NCBI GenBank assembly: GCA_965656185.1
Contig: CBFHJH010000010.1
Coordinates: forward strand, 40,168 to 104,167
Direction of reading: 5' to 3'
Length of the DNA stretch: 64,000 nt
Source of the DNA: Croceimicrobium sp965656185
GTDB lineage: Bacteria; Bacteroidota; Bacteroidia; Flavobacteriales; Schleiferiaceae
Made by a program: the position numbers and the translations under genes. Below the pieces are notes generated by a model. That model had not been told where the DNA came from. It made no database searches and saw only the letters and a list, made by a program, of their open reading frames with translations. How positions within the stretch are numbered: position 1 is the first letter of the stretch; every line of letters starts with the position of its first letter. Shown here one piece after another: positions 42,681-50,709 of this stretch.

Positions 42681-43298
42681 TTGAGTTCAAAGCCTGAACA
42701 TATCATTCGCATAGAGGATCTGGAAGGATTAAGCCCTCCCAAAGAGATCCTTTTGAACAGCTCCGAACAGGAGTTGGTTTTGGCTTGTGCAGCGGGCGAG
42801 AAATTGGCACAAAAGCGAGTTTACGAGCTTTTTTCGGGTAAGATGTTGAACATCTGTCGGCGTTATGCCAAGGATCAAGAACATGCGCGAGATCTTATGC
42901 ACGATGGTTTTATCAAGGTCTTTCTCAGTATTGGGAAATTCAAGGGTAAGGCCAGTTTGCAGACTTGGATCACTCGGATTATGATCAACAATAGCATCAG
43001 TGCAATACGCAAAGAAGTTCGCCGTGGCATAAAGGTAAATCTCGAAGACATTCAATTGGCGGAAACTCAAGTTGATGAATTTGAGCTACAAGACGCCGAA
43101 AGGCTTACTGCCCGTGATGTTTTCGAAAAGGTAAATGAACTTCCGCTCGGTTACCGCACCGTCTTTAGTATGTACGTCTTGGATGGTTTTAGTCACCGTG
43201 AAATTGCCGATGAACTTGATATTAGTGAAGGAACAAGCAAAAGCCAACTAGCCAAGGCCAAGAAATTATTAGCCAAGAAATTAAGAGGAGAAGCTTAA
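42681..43298 (+). CDS. ECF-type RNA polymerase sigma factor
   Basis: 205 aa from TTG at 42681; no in-frame ATG lies near. Sigma-70 region 2 at about 55-120 (HARDLMHDGFIKVFLSIGKF, LQTWITRIMINNSISAIRKE) and region 4 at about 145-200 (LPLGYRTVFSMYVLDGFSHREIADELDISEGTSKSQLAKAKK). The pattern ELPxGYRxVFxxYVxxGxSHxEIAxxLxISxGTSKSQ is the Bacteroidota ECF group. The next gene starts one base later (GTG), so the pair is a sigma/partner operon. It probably directs a regulon under control of the membrane protein that follows. It lies just after the secA terminator. Confidence 0.92.
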   Translation: MSSKPEHIIRIEDLEGLSPPKEILLNSSEQELVLACAAGEKLAQKRVYELFSGKMLNICRRYAKDQEHARDLMHDGFIKVFLSIGKFKGKASLQTWITRIMINNSISAIRKEVRRGIKVNLEDIQLAETQVDEFELQDAERLTARDVFEKVNELPLGYRTVFSMYVLDGFSHREIADELDISEGTSKSQLAKAKKLLAKKLRGEA

Positions 43299-43299
43299 G

Positions 43300-44634
43300 G
43301 TGAGCCAGAAGTTTAGAAATATCGAAGATTTTATTCGCGAGAAGCTCGGCTTACTCGATGGAGACCCCCAACCCGATTGGGCCGTCTTCGAAAGGAAGAT
43401 GTCTAGGGCGCTTTGGCGCCAAAGGGTGCGTAGGGTATCTGGAATTGTGAGCTTTTTGGCTTTGTTACTTTTTAGCCAGACTTTTATTAGTGGCGATTGG
43501 AGCTTGCCCGAGCAAAAAAATAAGTCCGAAAATCTTCGCAGCCTTAGTCCCAAACGGGAGGCCATGGCCTTACCTAATCAGCACATCGAAGAAGCTAAGA
43601 TGACTGCTCAGCAAGAAAGTCCCTTAGAGTTCTCTTCCGCGAAAGCGGTCCACAAAGAAAATCGCAGAAGCGCTTTGCAAGTGGCTAGCTCTGGGGCGAA
43701 GCAGTCTGGTTCCAAGACCCCAAGGCAAGAAGCTGCACAATTCCGAGCGGAGCCATTTTCAAACATTTTTTTACAGGAGCCAGACACGAAAGAGGCATTG
43801 GGTAAGGCACAGGGTCTAGCCTTAGGCGAAACGCAGATGGAGCCAAAATTTGGTTTTAAAAACACTCGATTACGTGATCTTCTAAGAATTCAGGCGGCGG
43901 CAGAGGATAAGTATGAACCTTATATCAGCCCATTGCAGGAGAAAAAGCCCTGGAGCTATAGCTTAAATATATACCCCAACTTCGCCTTTCGGGAGTTTAG
44001 GGTAGATCCAAGTAAGCAAGCTTTATTACACGCCGATTTTATCGATGCCATGCAGAATTCCGAGCGTTCAGGAATCAATTTGAACGTAGGTTTTGAAATC
44101 AGTCGCCGCGTGGGAGCTATTACCTATATCAACTCGGGAATTGAATACATCAACAACAGCTACCGGGCCGAATTCGACTTTGTGAACTTTCGCCACGCCA
44201 ACTTCGACGATCGTGGGGAGATTCGTAACTATACTTTACGGAAGGACCCAGAGCGCATTGCCTTTAGTGATGTAAATAGTTTTCACTTCGTGAATATACC
44301 CTTTAGTGTGAGCTACCAACCTTGGGCCACCGATCACTTGAGGATAAACTTAGAGTTAGGCTTTAGCGTCCTTTATTTCTTAAAGGCGCAGGGCTCTACC
44401 ATCGACTACCGCACCCTAGATTTGATCGATCTTAATGAGCGCTCATACCGTCGTTTTATGGCTTCTACCAGTTTAAGTATTGGCTTGCAGTACTACGTTT
44501 CGCGTAATATGAATATCGGGATAGAGCCTACGATGATGTATTTCTCTAACAGTATTTACACCGAAGAATATCCCTTTGAGGTGATCCCTTACAGCATGGG
44601 GGTGAATTTTAAGCTACAAATGAAGTTGCAGTAA
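43300..44634 (+). CDS. Membrane-anchored barrel-like partner of the ECF sigma factor (putative anti-sigma)
   Basis: 444 aa from a GTG two bases after the sigma stop. The N-terminus (about 1-45, with DPQPDWAVFERKM) is cytoplasmic-like and acidic as in Bacteroidota anti-sigma proteins; one TM helix follows (about 47-62, VSFLALLLFSQTFI). Then an acidic low-complexity linker (about 65-200) and a C-terminal domain (about 215-444) that reads as outer-membrane-type beta strands (SLNIYPNFAFREF, LNVGFEISRRVGAITYINSG, LQYYVSRNMNIGIEP, MGVNFKLQM). Inference: an anti-sigma tethered to the inner membrane, with a sensory barrel-like domain outside. Whether the domain inserts in the outer membrane is open. 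Confidence 0.7.
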   Translation: MSQKFRNIEDFIREKLGLLDGDPQPDWAVFERKMSRALWRQRVRRVSGIVSFLALLLFSQTFISGDWSLPEQKNKSENLRSLSPKREAMALPNQHIEEAKMTAQQESPLEFSSAKAVHKENRRSALQVASSGAKQSGSKTPRQEAAQFRAEPFSNIFLQEPDTKEALGKAQGLALGETQMEPKFGFKNTRLRDLLRIQAAAEDKYEPYISPLQEKKPWSYSLNIYPNFAFREFRVDPSKQALLHADFIDAMQNSERSGINLNVGFEISRRVGAITYINSGIEYINNSYRAEFDFVNFRHANFDDRGEIRNYTLRKDPERIAFSDVNSFHFVNIPFSVSYQPWATDHLRINLELGFSVLYFLKAQGSTIDYRTLDLIDLNERSYRRFMASTSLSIGLQYYVSRNMNIGIEPTMMYFSNSIYTEEYPFEVIPYSMGVNFKLQMKLQ

Positions 44635-44644
44635 GCTTTTACAC

Positions 44645-45808
44645 TTACAGCTTAGCTAGTTTTTCGATGGCCGCATCTAGGGTTTCGACGTTCTTGGCAA
44701 AACAAAGGCGTAAAACTTTATTATCGGTTGGTTCGCGATAAAAGGGACTGAGCGGAATGGCCGCCACACCAACTTCTTGGCAGAGCCACTCGGCAAACTC
44801 CCGATCCTTTTTATCACTTATGGCACTATAGTCTACCAATTGGAAATAAGTTCCTTCGCTAATTAGCGGTTTAAAGCGGGTTTTCTCGGCCAATTCTTGA
44901 GCCAAGTAGCTTTGTTTGTCTGCGTACATTTTACCTACCGCGTTGAGGTCGGTTTCTGTAAGGTAGTTGGCTAGGGCCAGTTGCACGGGATGGTTTACAC
45001 TAAAAACCTGAAACTGATGTACCTTTTGAAATTCGCGCATCATTTTCTGGGGGGCCATGCAGTAGCCTACTTTCCAGCCCGTAACGTGCACCGTTTTGCC
45101 TAAAGAACCTACCACGAAACTGCGTTTTTGCAATTCTGGGAATTGGCGTACACTCCGTTTTTTAGACGGGTCGAATACCAAGTGCTCATAAACCTCATCG
45201 GCCAAAATCAGAATATTGGAATTGGCGACAATTTCTTGCAGCTTTAAGTAATCCTGCTCGGTCCACACTCTACCGCTTGGGTTATGGGGGCTATTCACAA
45301 TAATCATCTTGGTGCGGTGGTTCACCAAGCGTTTAAGCTGATCCCAGTCTACGCTGTAATCAGGGTGTAATAACTTTACCGTAATTGGGGTGCCGCCGTG
45401 TAATTCGATCATCGGGATATAACTGTCGTAGGCGGGACTAAAAAGTATGACTTCGTCGCCCTCGCGTACAGTTGTGGCAATGGCCGTGGCCAAAGCTTGG
45501 GTGGCACCGGCGGTAACGGTAATTTCCGAATTAGGATCATATTGGTGTCCGAAAAACTCAGCACTAATAGCACTAAGCGCTTCTCGGAATGCTGGCGCAC
45601 CTGGCATGGGGGCGTATTGATGATGTCCTTTATGCAATTGCTCCTCCACCTTTTTGATCAAATCTGCGTCGGCCGAGAAGTCTGGAAAGCCTTGCGAAAG
45701 ATTAACGGCAGCATGCTCATTGGCCATACGAGTCATCACACTAAAGATGCTTTCGCCAACGTGACTAAGGGTACCGGTAAAGCTTAATGGCTTTTCATTT
45801 GAGGTCAT
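44645..45808 (-). CDS. Methionine aminotransferase, PLP fold type I
   Basis: 387 aa. Opening LSHVGESIFSVMTRMANEHAAVNLSQGFPDFSAD, then GATQALATAIATTVREGDEVILFSP, NSPHNPSGRVW, LADEVYEHLVF and the PLP lysine in SFVVGSLGKTVHVTGWKVGY (about 230-250). The opening SQGFPDF and the overall pattern are those of methionine/kynurenine-type aminotransferases (YbdL, Bacteroidota methionine aminotransferase). Probably recycles methionine from its keto acid; broad specificity is possible. A TAACTTTG box lies 19 bases upstream. The stop is 10 bases from the convergent barrel gene. Confidence 0.9.
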   Translation of the reverse strand: MTSNEKPLSFTGTLSHVGESIFSVMTRMANEHAAVNLSQGFPDFSADADLIKKVEEQLHKGHHQYAPMPGAPAFREALSAISAEFFGHQYDPNSEITVTAGATQALATAIATTVREGDEVILFSPAYDSYIPMIELHGGTPITVKLLHPDYSVDWDQLKRLVNHRTKMIIVNSPHNPSGRVWTEQDYLKLQEIVANSNILILADEVYEHLVFDPSKKRSVRQFPELQKRSFVVGSLGKTVHVTGWKVGYCMAPQKMMREFQKVHQFQVFSVNHPVQLALANYLTETDLNAVGKMYADKQSYLAQELAEKTRFKPLISEGTYFQLVDYSAISDKKDREFAEWLCQEVGVAAIPLSPFYREPTDNKVLRLCFAKNVETLDAAIEKLAKL

Positions 45809-45824
45809 AGAGAAGGGAATTGAG

Positions 45825-45837
45825 GCAAAGTTAAACT
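45825..45837 (-). promoter_or_regulatory. Candidate -7 box of the aminotransferase gene (GTTTAACTTTGCC)
   Basis: On the minus strand, contains TAACTTTG (45834 down to 45827), a full match to TAnnTTTG, 18 bases before the ATG. Identical 13-mer to that upstream of secA. No clear -33 element. Confidence 0.45.
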
Positions 45838-45850
45838 ATCGCCTTCTTTA

Positions 45851-46396
45851 ATGGTTTATGAAGGTATGAAAGTAATTGAGAAGGATAAAATCGTTGAGCT
45901 GAAATACATCCTTCGGGATGGCGGCAAGAATGGTGAGATCATGGAAGTTATGGACGAGCATTGGCCTTTGAAATTTTATTTCGGATCGGGGCAAATGCTG
46001 GCTGCATTCGAGGCAAATTTGATCGGTAAGTCCGAAGGAGGAGCCTTTGACTTCACTATTCCTGCCAGCGAAGGATATGGTAAACTGGACCCCAAATTGA
46101 TTCAGGAATTTGCATACCACGATCTGCCCGAGAGTGAACGGTTTCCGAATAAGGAGTTCGAAAAAGGGGATCGTTTGGTTTTCGGGATGGGAACCGCTGA
46201 GGAAAAGCTCGGTACTATTAGTGAAGTGATGGATGGGTCGGTACTGGTCGATTTCAATCACGCCCTCGCAGGCAAGGACCTCCATTTTACAGGCCAGGTA
46301 CTTTATATTAGAGAGCCAAGAGAAGAAGAGCGCGCTGCGCAACGCTATATTGAGCCGAATGGAATTCGTTCCGATAGCAGGCTGCGCGATGATTAG
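45851..46396 (+). CDS. FKBP-type peptidyl-prolyl cis-trans isomerase, SlyD-like
   Basis: 181 aa (or 176 from the second Met, MKVIEKDKIVELKY, which resembles relatives more). The FKBP core is in about 10-75 (LRDGG, PLKFYFGSGQMLAAFEANLIGKSEGGAFDFTIPASEGYGKLDP), followed by an insert-in-flap (about 75-130) and the last strand (VDFNHALAGKDLHFTGQVLYI), as in SlyD. The C-terminal Cys/His-rich metal tail of E. coli SlyD is absent. Folding helper in the cytoplasm. Its last eight bases overlap the start of the next gene. Confidence 0.9.
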   Translation: MVYEGMKVIEKDKIVELKYILRDGGKNGEIMEVMDEHWPLKFYFGSGQMLAAFEANLIGKSEGGAFDFTIPASEGYGKLDPKLIQEFAYHDLPESERFPNKEFEKGDRLVFGMGTAEEKLGTISEVMDGSVLVDFNHALAGKDLHFTGQVLYIREPREEERAAQRYIEPNGIRSDSRLRDD

Positions 46397-47030
46397 ATCC
46401 GAACTACCAGCGCACTGCTTTGAAATATTGGCCCCCTTTTTCGCTAAAGAGGGCTATTCACTCATTAAGCTAGACCATCAGTTTAGGAAAGACCACGCGC
46501 GTTCTTGGCGCAATGTTATTTTTAGCTTTAGTCCCTATGAGGACCTTAGTTTGGTAGAATGCACTTTTGGAGCTAGGATAAATCTAGTAGAGGAAATGAT
46601 CGCTCCATTTGTATTCGGCATGCGCGGATTACAGGCCGAATCCAATACTACAATTACCAATCTAGCTAAATTTAAGGGAGAAAAGCACCTGCGTTTTGAA
46701 ATACGCGATGAAGCAGATATTTACCGGATGGCCGCCCATATAAAGGACTTCTTTCGCAAAGAGGGCTTTTCATTTCTTGACAGCTTGGCCGATCTCAAGA
46801 CCCTCGATAGCTATTTTAACGACAGTCCCAATAAAGTAAGCCTGCTAGCTTTTAGTGAGCCATTGCGTTGCTTTCGCGGCATGGCCGTGGCAAGCTTAAA
46901 TCAGAACCCAAAATTAGCGGAACTTCGAGACCATTACTTACAGCGATTAAACCTATACGGCACGCCACATGCCATTCGCGACCGCTTCAGTGAATTTAGC
47001 CGACAATTGCTGGCGGCTACCCTCAACTAA
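46389..47030 (+). CDS. Conserved-looking protein of unknown function
   Basis: 213 aa from ATG at 46389, overlapping the FKBP gene by eight bases. A longer frame reaches to 46233 but lies entirely inside the FKBP gene, so the first good start after it was taken (MIRSELPAHCFEIL). No signal peptide, no membrane helix; mixed alpha/beta with charged surface strands (WRNVIFSFSPYEDLSLVECTFG). No domain recognised. Translational coupling to the FKBP gene suggests a shared role or just operon packing. The ABC-F gene follows 21 bases later. Confidence 0.6.
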   Translation: MIRSELPAHCFEILAPFFAKEGYSLIKLDHQFRKDHARSWRNVIFSFSPYEDLSLVECTFGARINLVEEMIAPFVFGMRGLQAESNTTITNLAKFKGEKHLRFEIRDEADIYRMAAHIKDFFRKEGFSFLDSLADLKTLDSYFNDSPNKVSLLAFSEPLRCFRGMAVASLNQNPKLAELRDHYLQRLNLYGTPHAIRDRFSEFSRQLLAATLN

Positions 47031-47051
47031 TCCGTATTTTCGCCGGGATTA

Positions 47052-48929
47052 ATGAATTTCCTCTCGGTAGAAAATATTGCTAAATCTTACGGAGCGCGTA
47101 AGCTTTTCGAAGGTGTTTCCTTTGGCTTGGCCGAAGGGGAAAAGGCGGCCTTAGTAGCACGAAATGGTAGTGGTAAAACTACCATGCTGCGGATCTTAGC
47201 CGGTATCGAGGAGCCCGACCAAGGACTAGTAACCTTCAGGAAGGGCATTAGAATTGAGTTCTTAAGTCAGGAACCGGACCTTAACCCAGAGCGCAGCATT
47301 CTCCAGTCGGTTTTAGCGGTAGACAACCCTATGACCCAGGCTATTTTACAGTATGAGGAAGCCTTGGAACGTCCCGATCAGGCCGACGCCTATCAAAGGG
47401 CCTTCGATAAAATGGAGCGACTAAAAGCATGGGACTTTGAAGGTCAGGTGAAGACCATTCTTGGGAAACTGGGCTTGCATCAAGTGCATCAAAAGATCGA
47501 ACCTTTATCGGGAGGGCAAAAGAAAAGAGTGGCGCTCGCTCGGATCCTTATTTCTTCGCCCGATCTCTTAATTCTAGATGAACCCACCAACCACCTCGAT
47601 TTGGATATGATCGAATGGCTGGAAGCTTATTTGACCCAAAAAGGTAAAACCTTATTAATGGTAACGCATGACCGCTATTTCTTAGAGTCGGTTTGCGACA
47701 TGATACTCGAACTAGAAGACCAAAAGATCTATAAACATCCTGGCAATTACACGGCCTTTTTAGAACGCAAGGCGGAGCGACAAGAGGCAGAAGCCTCTAA
47801 AGTGGATAAGGCTCGGAATTTAATGCGTAAGGAGCTAGAGTGGATGCGCCGGCAACCCAAAGCGAGAGGGACCAAGAGTAAGGCACGCATTGATGCTTTT
47901 GGCGAATTGAAGAAGGTGGCCAGTAGCGACCTAAAAGAAGATGAGTTAAAGCTCAATATCAAAATGACCCGTTTGGGTTCCAAGATCATTGAACTCCATA
48001 AGCTTAAGAAGAGTTACGGAGATAAGCGCATTCTCGAATCTTTCAATTATGTTTTTAAGAAAGGCGAGAAAGTGGGTATCGTGGGACCCAATGGGGCGGG
48101 GAAGTCTACCTTAATGCGATTGATCACCAAGCGCGAAGAACTCGACGGTGGAAAGGTTATTATTGGTGATACAGTGCAATTTGGCTTTTACACTCAGGCC
48201 GGCTTAAACCTTAAGGAAGACAAGCGAGTTATCGAAGTGGTTAAGGATATAGCCGAGTATATTCCTAGGGAAGGCAAGGGAGGCGACCTTAGTGCCAGTC
48301 AGCTTTTAGAGCGCTTTCTTTTTGATGGAGATAAGCAATATACCTATGTTTCTAAGCTAAGCGGAGGCGAGAAGCGACGCTTATACCTCTGCACGATATT
48401 AATGGCCAATCCTAACTTTCTAATCTTGGATGAGCCAACCAATGATTTGGATATACTCACCTTGAACGTGCTCGAAGACTTTCTCTTGGAGTTTCCTGGT
48501 TGTGTATTGGTAGTTACCCACGATCGTTTTTTTATGGATAAGATCGCCGATCATCTATTTGTCTTCGAAGGTGAAGGTGAGGTACGGGATTTCCCCGGAA
48601 ATTACAGCGATTACCGCGCGGCCCAGAAGGAAGAGGCAGAGAAAAAGCGTTTACGAGAGCAAAGCATGGTAAAGGCCAAAAAGGAAAAGGAGGCCAAGCC
48701 CAAGGAAAAAACCAAGCTCACCTATGCCGAAAGCCTTGAATTTGAAGCCCTGGAAGGCGAAATTGAGGCCTTGGAAGAAAAACGCGCTCAATTGGCCAAG
48801 GAATTGGAAGGAGCCTCTACCGATGCGGATAAGGTGCTGGAGCTATCGCAGGCTTTAGAAGCGGTTCAAAGCGACTTGGAAGAAAAAGAGCTCCGTTGGT
48901 TGGAGCTCAGTGAATTTGTTGAAGACTAA
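47052..48929 (+). CDS. ABC-F family ATPase (Uup-like)
   Basis: 625 aa with two nucleotide-binding domains and no membrane helix. NBD1 at about 1-250: Walker A ARNGSGKTTM, signature LSGGQKKRVALARIL and Walker B LLILDEPTNHLDLDM. The interdomain linker follows (about 250-315). NBD2: Walker A GPNGAGKSTLMRLI, signature LSGGEKRRLYLCTIL and LILDEPTNDLDIL. The C-terminal coiled coil (about 540-625, rich in Lys/Glu) is typical of Uup-type members, which bind DNA or ribosomes. The role is probably translational or replication-linked; antibiotic protection is not indicated. Third gene of the 45851 run. Confidence 0.94.
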   Translation: MNFLSVENIAKSYGARKLFEGVSFGLAEGEKAALVARNGSGKTTMLRILAGIEEPDQGLVTFRKGIRIEFLSQEPDLNPERSILQSVLAVDNPMTQAILQYEEALERPDQADAYQRAFDKMERLKAWDFEGQVKTILGKLGLHQVHQKIEPLSGGQKKRVALARILISSPDLLILDEPTNHLDLDMIEWLEAYLTQKGKTLLMVTHDRYFLESVCDMILELEDQKIYKHPGNYTAFLERKAERQEAEASKVDKARNLMRKELEWMRRQPKARGTKSKARIDAFGELKKVASSDLKEDELKLNIKMTRLGSKIIELHKLKKSYGDKRILESFNYVFKKGEKVGIVGPNGAGKSTLMRLITKREELDGGKVIIGDTVQFGFYTQAGLNLKEDKRVIEVVKDIAEYIPREGKGGDLSASQLLERFLFDGDKQYTYVSKLSGGEKRRLYLCTILMANPNFLILDEPTNDLDILTLNVLEDFLLEFPGCVLVVTHDRFFMDKIADHLFVFEGEGEVRDFPGNYSDYRAAQKEEAEKKRLREQSMVKAKKEKEAKPKEKTKLTYAESLEFEALEGEIEALEEKRAQLAKELEGASTDADKVLELSQALEAVQSDLEEKELRWLELSEFVED

Positions 48930-48934
48930 AGTTT

Positions 48935-49498
48935 TTAGAAGCGCTTGGTGTACATGTGGCAATAAGGAGTGCCGCCCTTTTTTTGGTAATAATCATGATG
49001 GTACTCTTCTTGCTCTCTATAAAAGGTGGCGCCGCCGGTAATTTCAGTTGCGATATCGTAACCATTCTCTTCTAAGAGCCCCACTAGTTTCTCAGCAATT
49101 TCTTTCTGCTCATCGCTGAGGTAGAAAATAGCGCTGCGATATTGGGTGCCAATATCTGGGCCTTGACGATCTACTTGGGTAGGGTCATGCGTTTCGAAGA
49201 AAAGCCGACAGAGGGTTTCGTAGTCGGTCTTTGCAGGATCGTAAATGATCTCTACCGTTTCGGCGTGACCGGTGCGGCCGGTGCAAACTTCGCGATAGCT
49301 TGGGTTTTCTACGTGTCCTCCGGCATAACCCACATTGGTTTCGATCACCCCTTCGGCTTGTTGCATATAATATTCGGTCCCCCAGTAACAACCTGAGGCA
49401 AATAAAGCACGTCCGTATTCTTTAGAATCACTCATTTTTTGCGCATTTAATCCGATAGCCATAAATAAGACTACCATTAATGAAGTTACTGCTCTCAT
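48935..49498 (-). CDS. msrA: Exported peptide methionine sulfoxide reductase A
   Basis: 187 aa. Signal peptide MRAVTSLMVVLFMAIGLNAQ, so periplasmic, unlike most MsrA. Active site FASGCYWGTEYYMQQ at about 30 (GCFWG type with Cys33), GYAGGHVENPSYREVCTGRTGHAE, FFETHDPTQVDRQGPDIGTQYRS and a C-terminal Cys in GGTPYCHMYTK that may serve for recycling. Reduces methionine-S-sulfoxide in exported proteins. Only five bases from the convergent ABC-F gene. Confidence 0.93.
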   Translation of the reverse strand: MRAVTSLMVVLFMAIGLNAQKMSDSKEYGRALFASGCYWGTEYYMQQAEGVIETNVGYAGGHVENPSYREVCTGRTGHAETVEIIYDPAKTDYETLCRLFFETHDPTQVDRQGPDIGTQYRSAIFYLSDEQKEIAEKLVGLLEENGYDIATEITGGATFYREQEEYHHDYYQKKGGTPYCHMYTKRF

Positions 49499-49567
49499 CT
49501 TCTTGCTTTAACAGCATAACGAAGCTCGGGGCCAATAAGTTTCCAAAAATTGCTTTTTAAGACTTCT

Positions 49568-50665
49568 TTAAGAAGCGGGAAGGAAACCTTTTTCGATCAA
49601 TTTTTGTGCGATCTGTACGGTATTTGTGGCGGCACCCTTGCGAAGGTTATCGGCAACGATCCATAAATTTACGCAGTTCACTCTACTCAAATCGCGTCGG
49701 ATCCGACCCACAAACACATCGTCCTTATGCTCGGCGTAGCGCGGCATGGGGTAAAGGTTCACGTCTACATTGTCTTGTAAGCTAAGGCCTGGTTGATCGG
49801 CTAAAAGCCGCTTAAGATCGCTGATTTGATACTCGCGTTCGAATTCGATGTTCACACTTTCGCTATGACCGCCCTTAACGGGAATACGAACCGCAGTGGC
49901 AGTTACTTCTACCTTATCATCCCCTAAGATCTTTTTTGTTTCATTGGTCAGCTTCATTTCTTCCTTAGTATAGCCGTTTTCCATAAAAACATCACAGTGT
50001 GGTAAGGCATTCNNNNNNNNNNNNNNNNNNNNNNNNNNNNNNNNNNNNNNNNNNNNNNNNNNNNNNNNNNNNNNNNNNNNNNNNNNNNNNNNNNNNNNNN
50101 NNNNNNNNNNCTCATGGATGGGATATGGATAAGCCATTTCACCTTCGCGACCGTTTTTTTCGTTTTCCAATTGCTCAACGGCCTTGATACCCGTTCCGGT
50201 AATACTTTGATAAGTACTTATTACCACTCTATTAATCACGTATTTTTCGTGTAGCGGTGCCAAGGTCATAACCAATTGAATCGTGCTGCAATTGGGGTTG
50301 GCAATAATGCGATCTTCTGCTTCCAAAAGCTCACCGTTGATCTCGGGAACGATTAATTTTTTTGTGGGATCCATTCGCCAAGCCGAAGAGTTGTCGACTA
50401 CGTAGGTTCCTTGCTGGGCAAAGCGTGGGGCCCATTCGAGAGAGGTTTCACCTCCCGCCGAGAACAAGGCAAGATCGGGCTTTTCGTTCAAGGCCGTTTC
50501 GAGGTCTATCACCGCCAACTCCCTCCCGCCGAAAGGTACTTTTTTACCTACCGAACGTTTCGAAGCTACCGCCAAAACTTCGTGTTTTTCGAAACCTCTT
50601 TCCTCTAAAACCTGGAACATTACCGCGCCTACCATGCCGGTGGCACCTATAACTGCGATCTTCAT
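49568..50665 (-). CDS. asd: Aspartate-semialdehyde dehydrogenase, interrupted by an N run
   Basis: Second step of the lysine, threonine and methionine branch: reduces aspartyl phosphate. 365 codons of which about 33 belong to N (50013-50110); without them 332 aa, the usual length. Seen: GATGMVGAVMFQVLEERGF, DNSSAWRMD, the catalytic Cys in IIANPNCSTIQLV, STYQSITGTGIKAVEQL, and NGYTKEEMKLTNETKKIL. HE before the run and NALPHCDVF after it join without a gap (family: xNxxPHxDVF). A TAATTTTG box is upstream. Confidence 0.93.
   Translation of the reverse strand: MKIAVIGATGMVGAVMFQVLEERGFEKHEVLAVASKRSVGKKVPFGGRELAVIDLETALNEKPDLALFSAGGETSLEWAPRFAQQGTYVVDNSSAWRMDPTKKLIVPEINGELLEAEDRIIANPNCSTIQLVMTLAPLHEKYVINRVVISTYQSITGTGIKAVEQLENEKNGREGEMAYPYPIHEXXXXXXXXXXXXXXXXXXXXXXXXXXXXXXXXXNALPHCDVFMENGYTKEEMKLTNETKKILGDDKVEVTATAVRIPVKGGHSESVNIEFEREYQISDLKRLLADQPGLSLQDNVDVNLYPMPRYAEHKDDVFVGRIRRDLSRVNCVNLWIVADNLRKGAATNTVQIAQKLIEKGFLPAS
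50013..50110. other. Run of 98 N inside asd
   Basis: Ninety-eight N. Read on the minus strand the flanks share one G; dropping N plus that base gives cat-gag-aat (HEN) in frame, so 99 nt look surplus. Confidence 0.95.
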
Positions 50666-50683
50666 TTCCTATCTTTAAAACGG

Positions 50684-50691
50684 CAAAATTA
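50684..50691 (-). promoter_or_regulatory. Candidate -7 box of asd (TAATTTTG)
   Basis: TAATTTTG on the minus strand matches TAnnTTTG in full, 19 bases before the ATG. No -33 element was identified. Confidence 0.35.
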
Positions 50692-50709
50692 ACCTTTAAA
50701 CCTTAGCCT

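Noticed and set aside
46233..46388. Upstream extension of the unknown gene 46389-47030
   Set aside because: It lies wholly inside the FKBP gene in another frame; the ATG at 46389 is the first plausible start.
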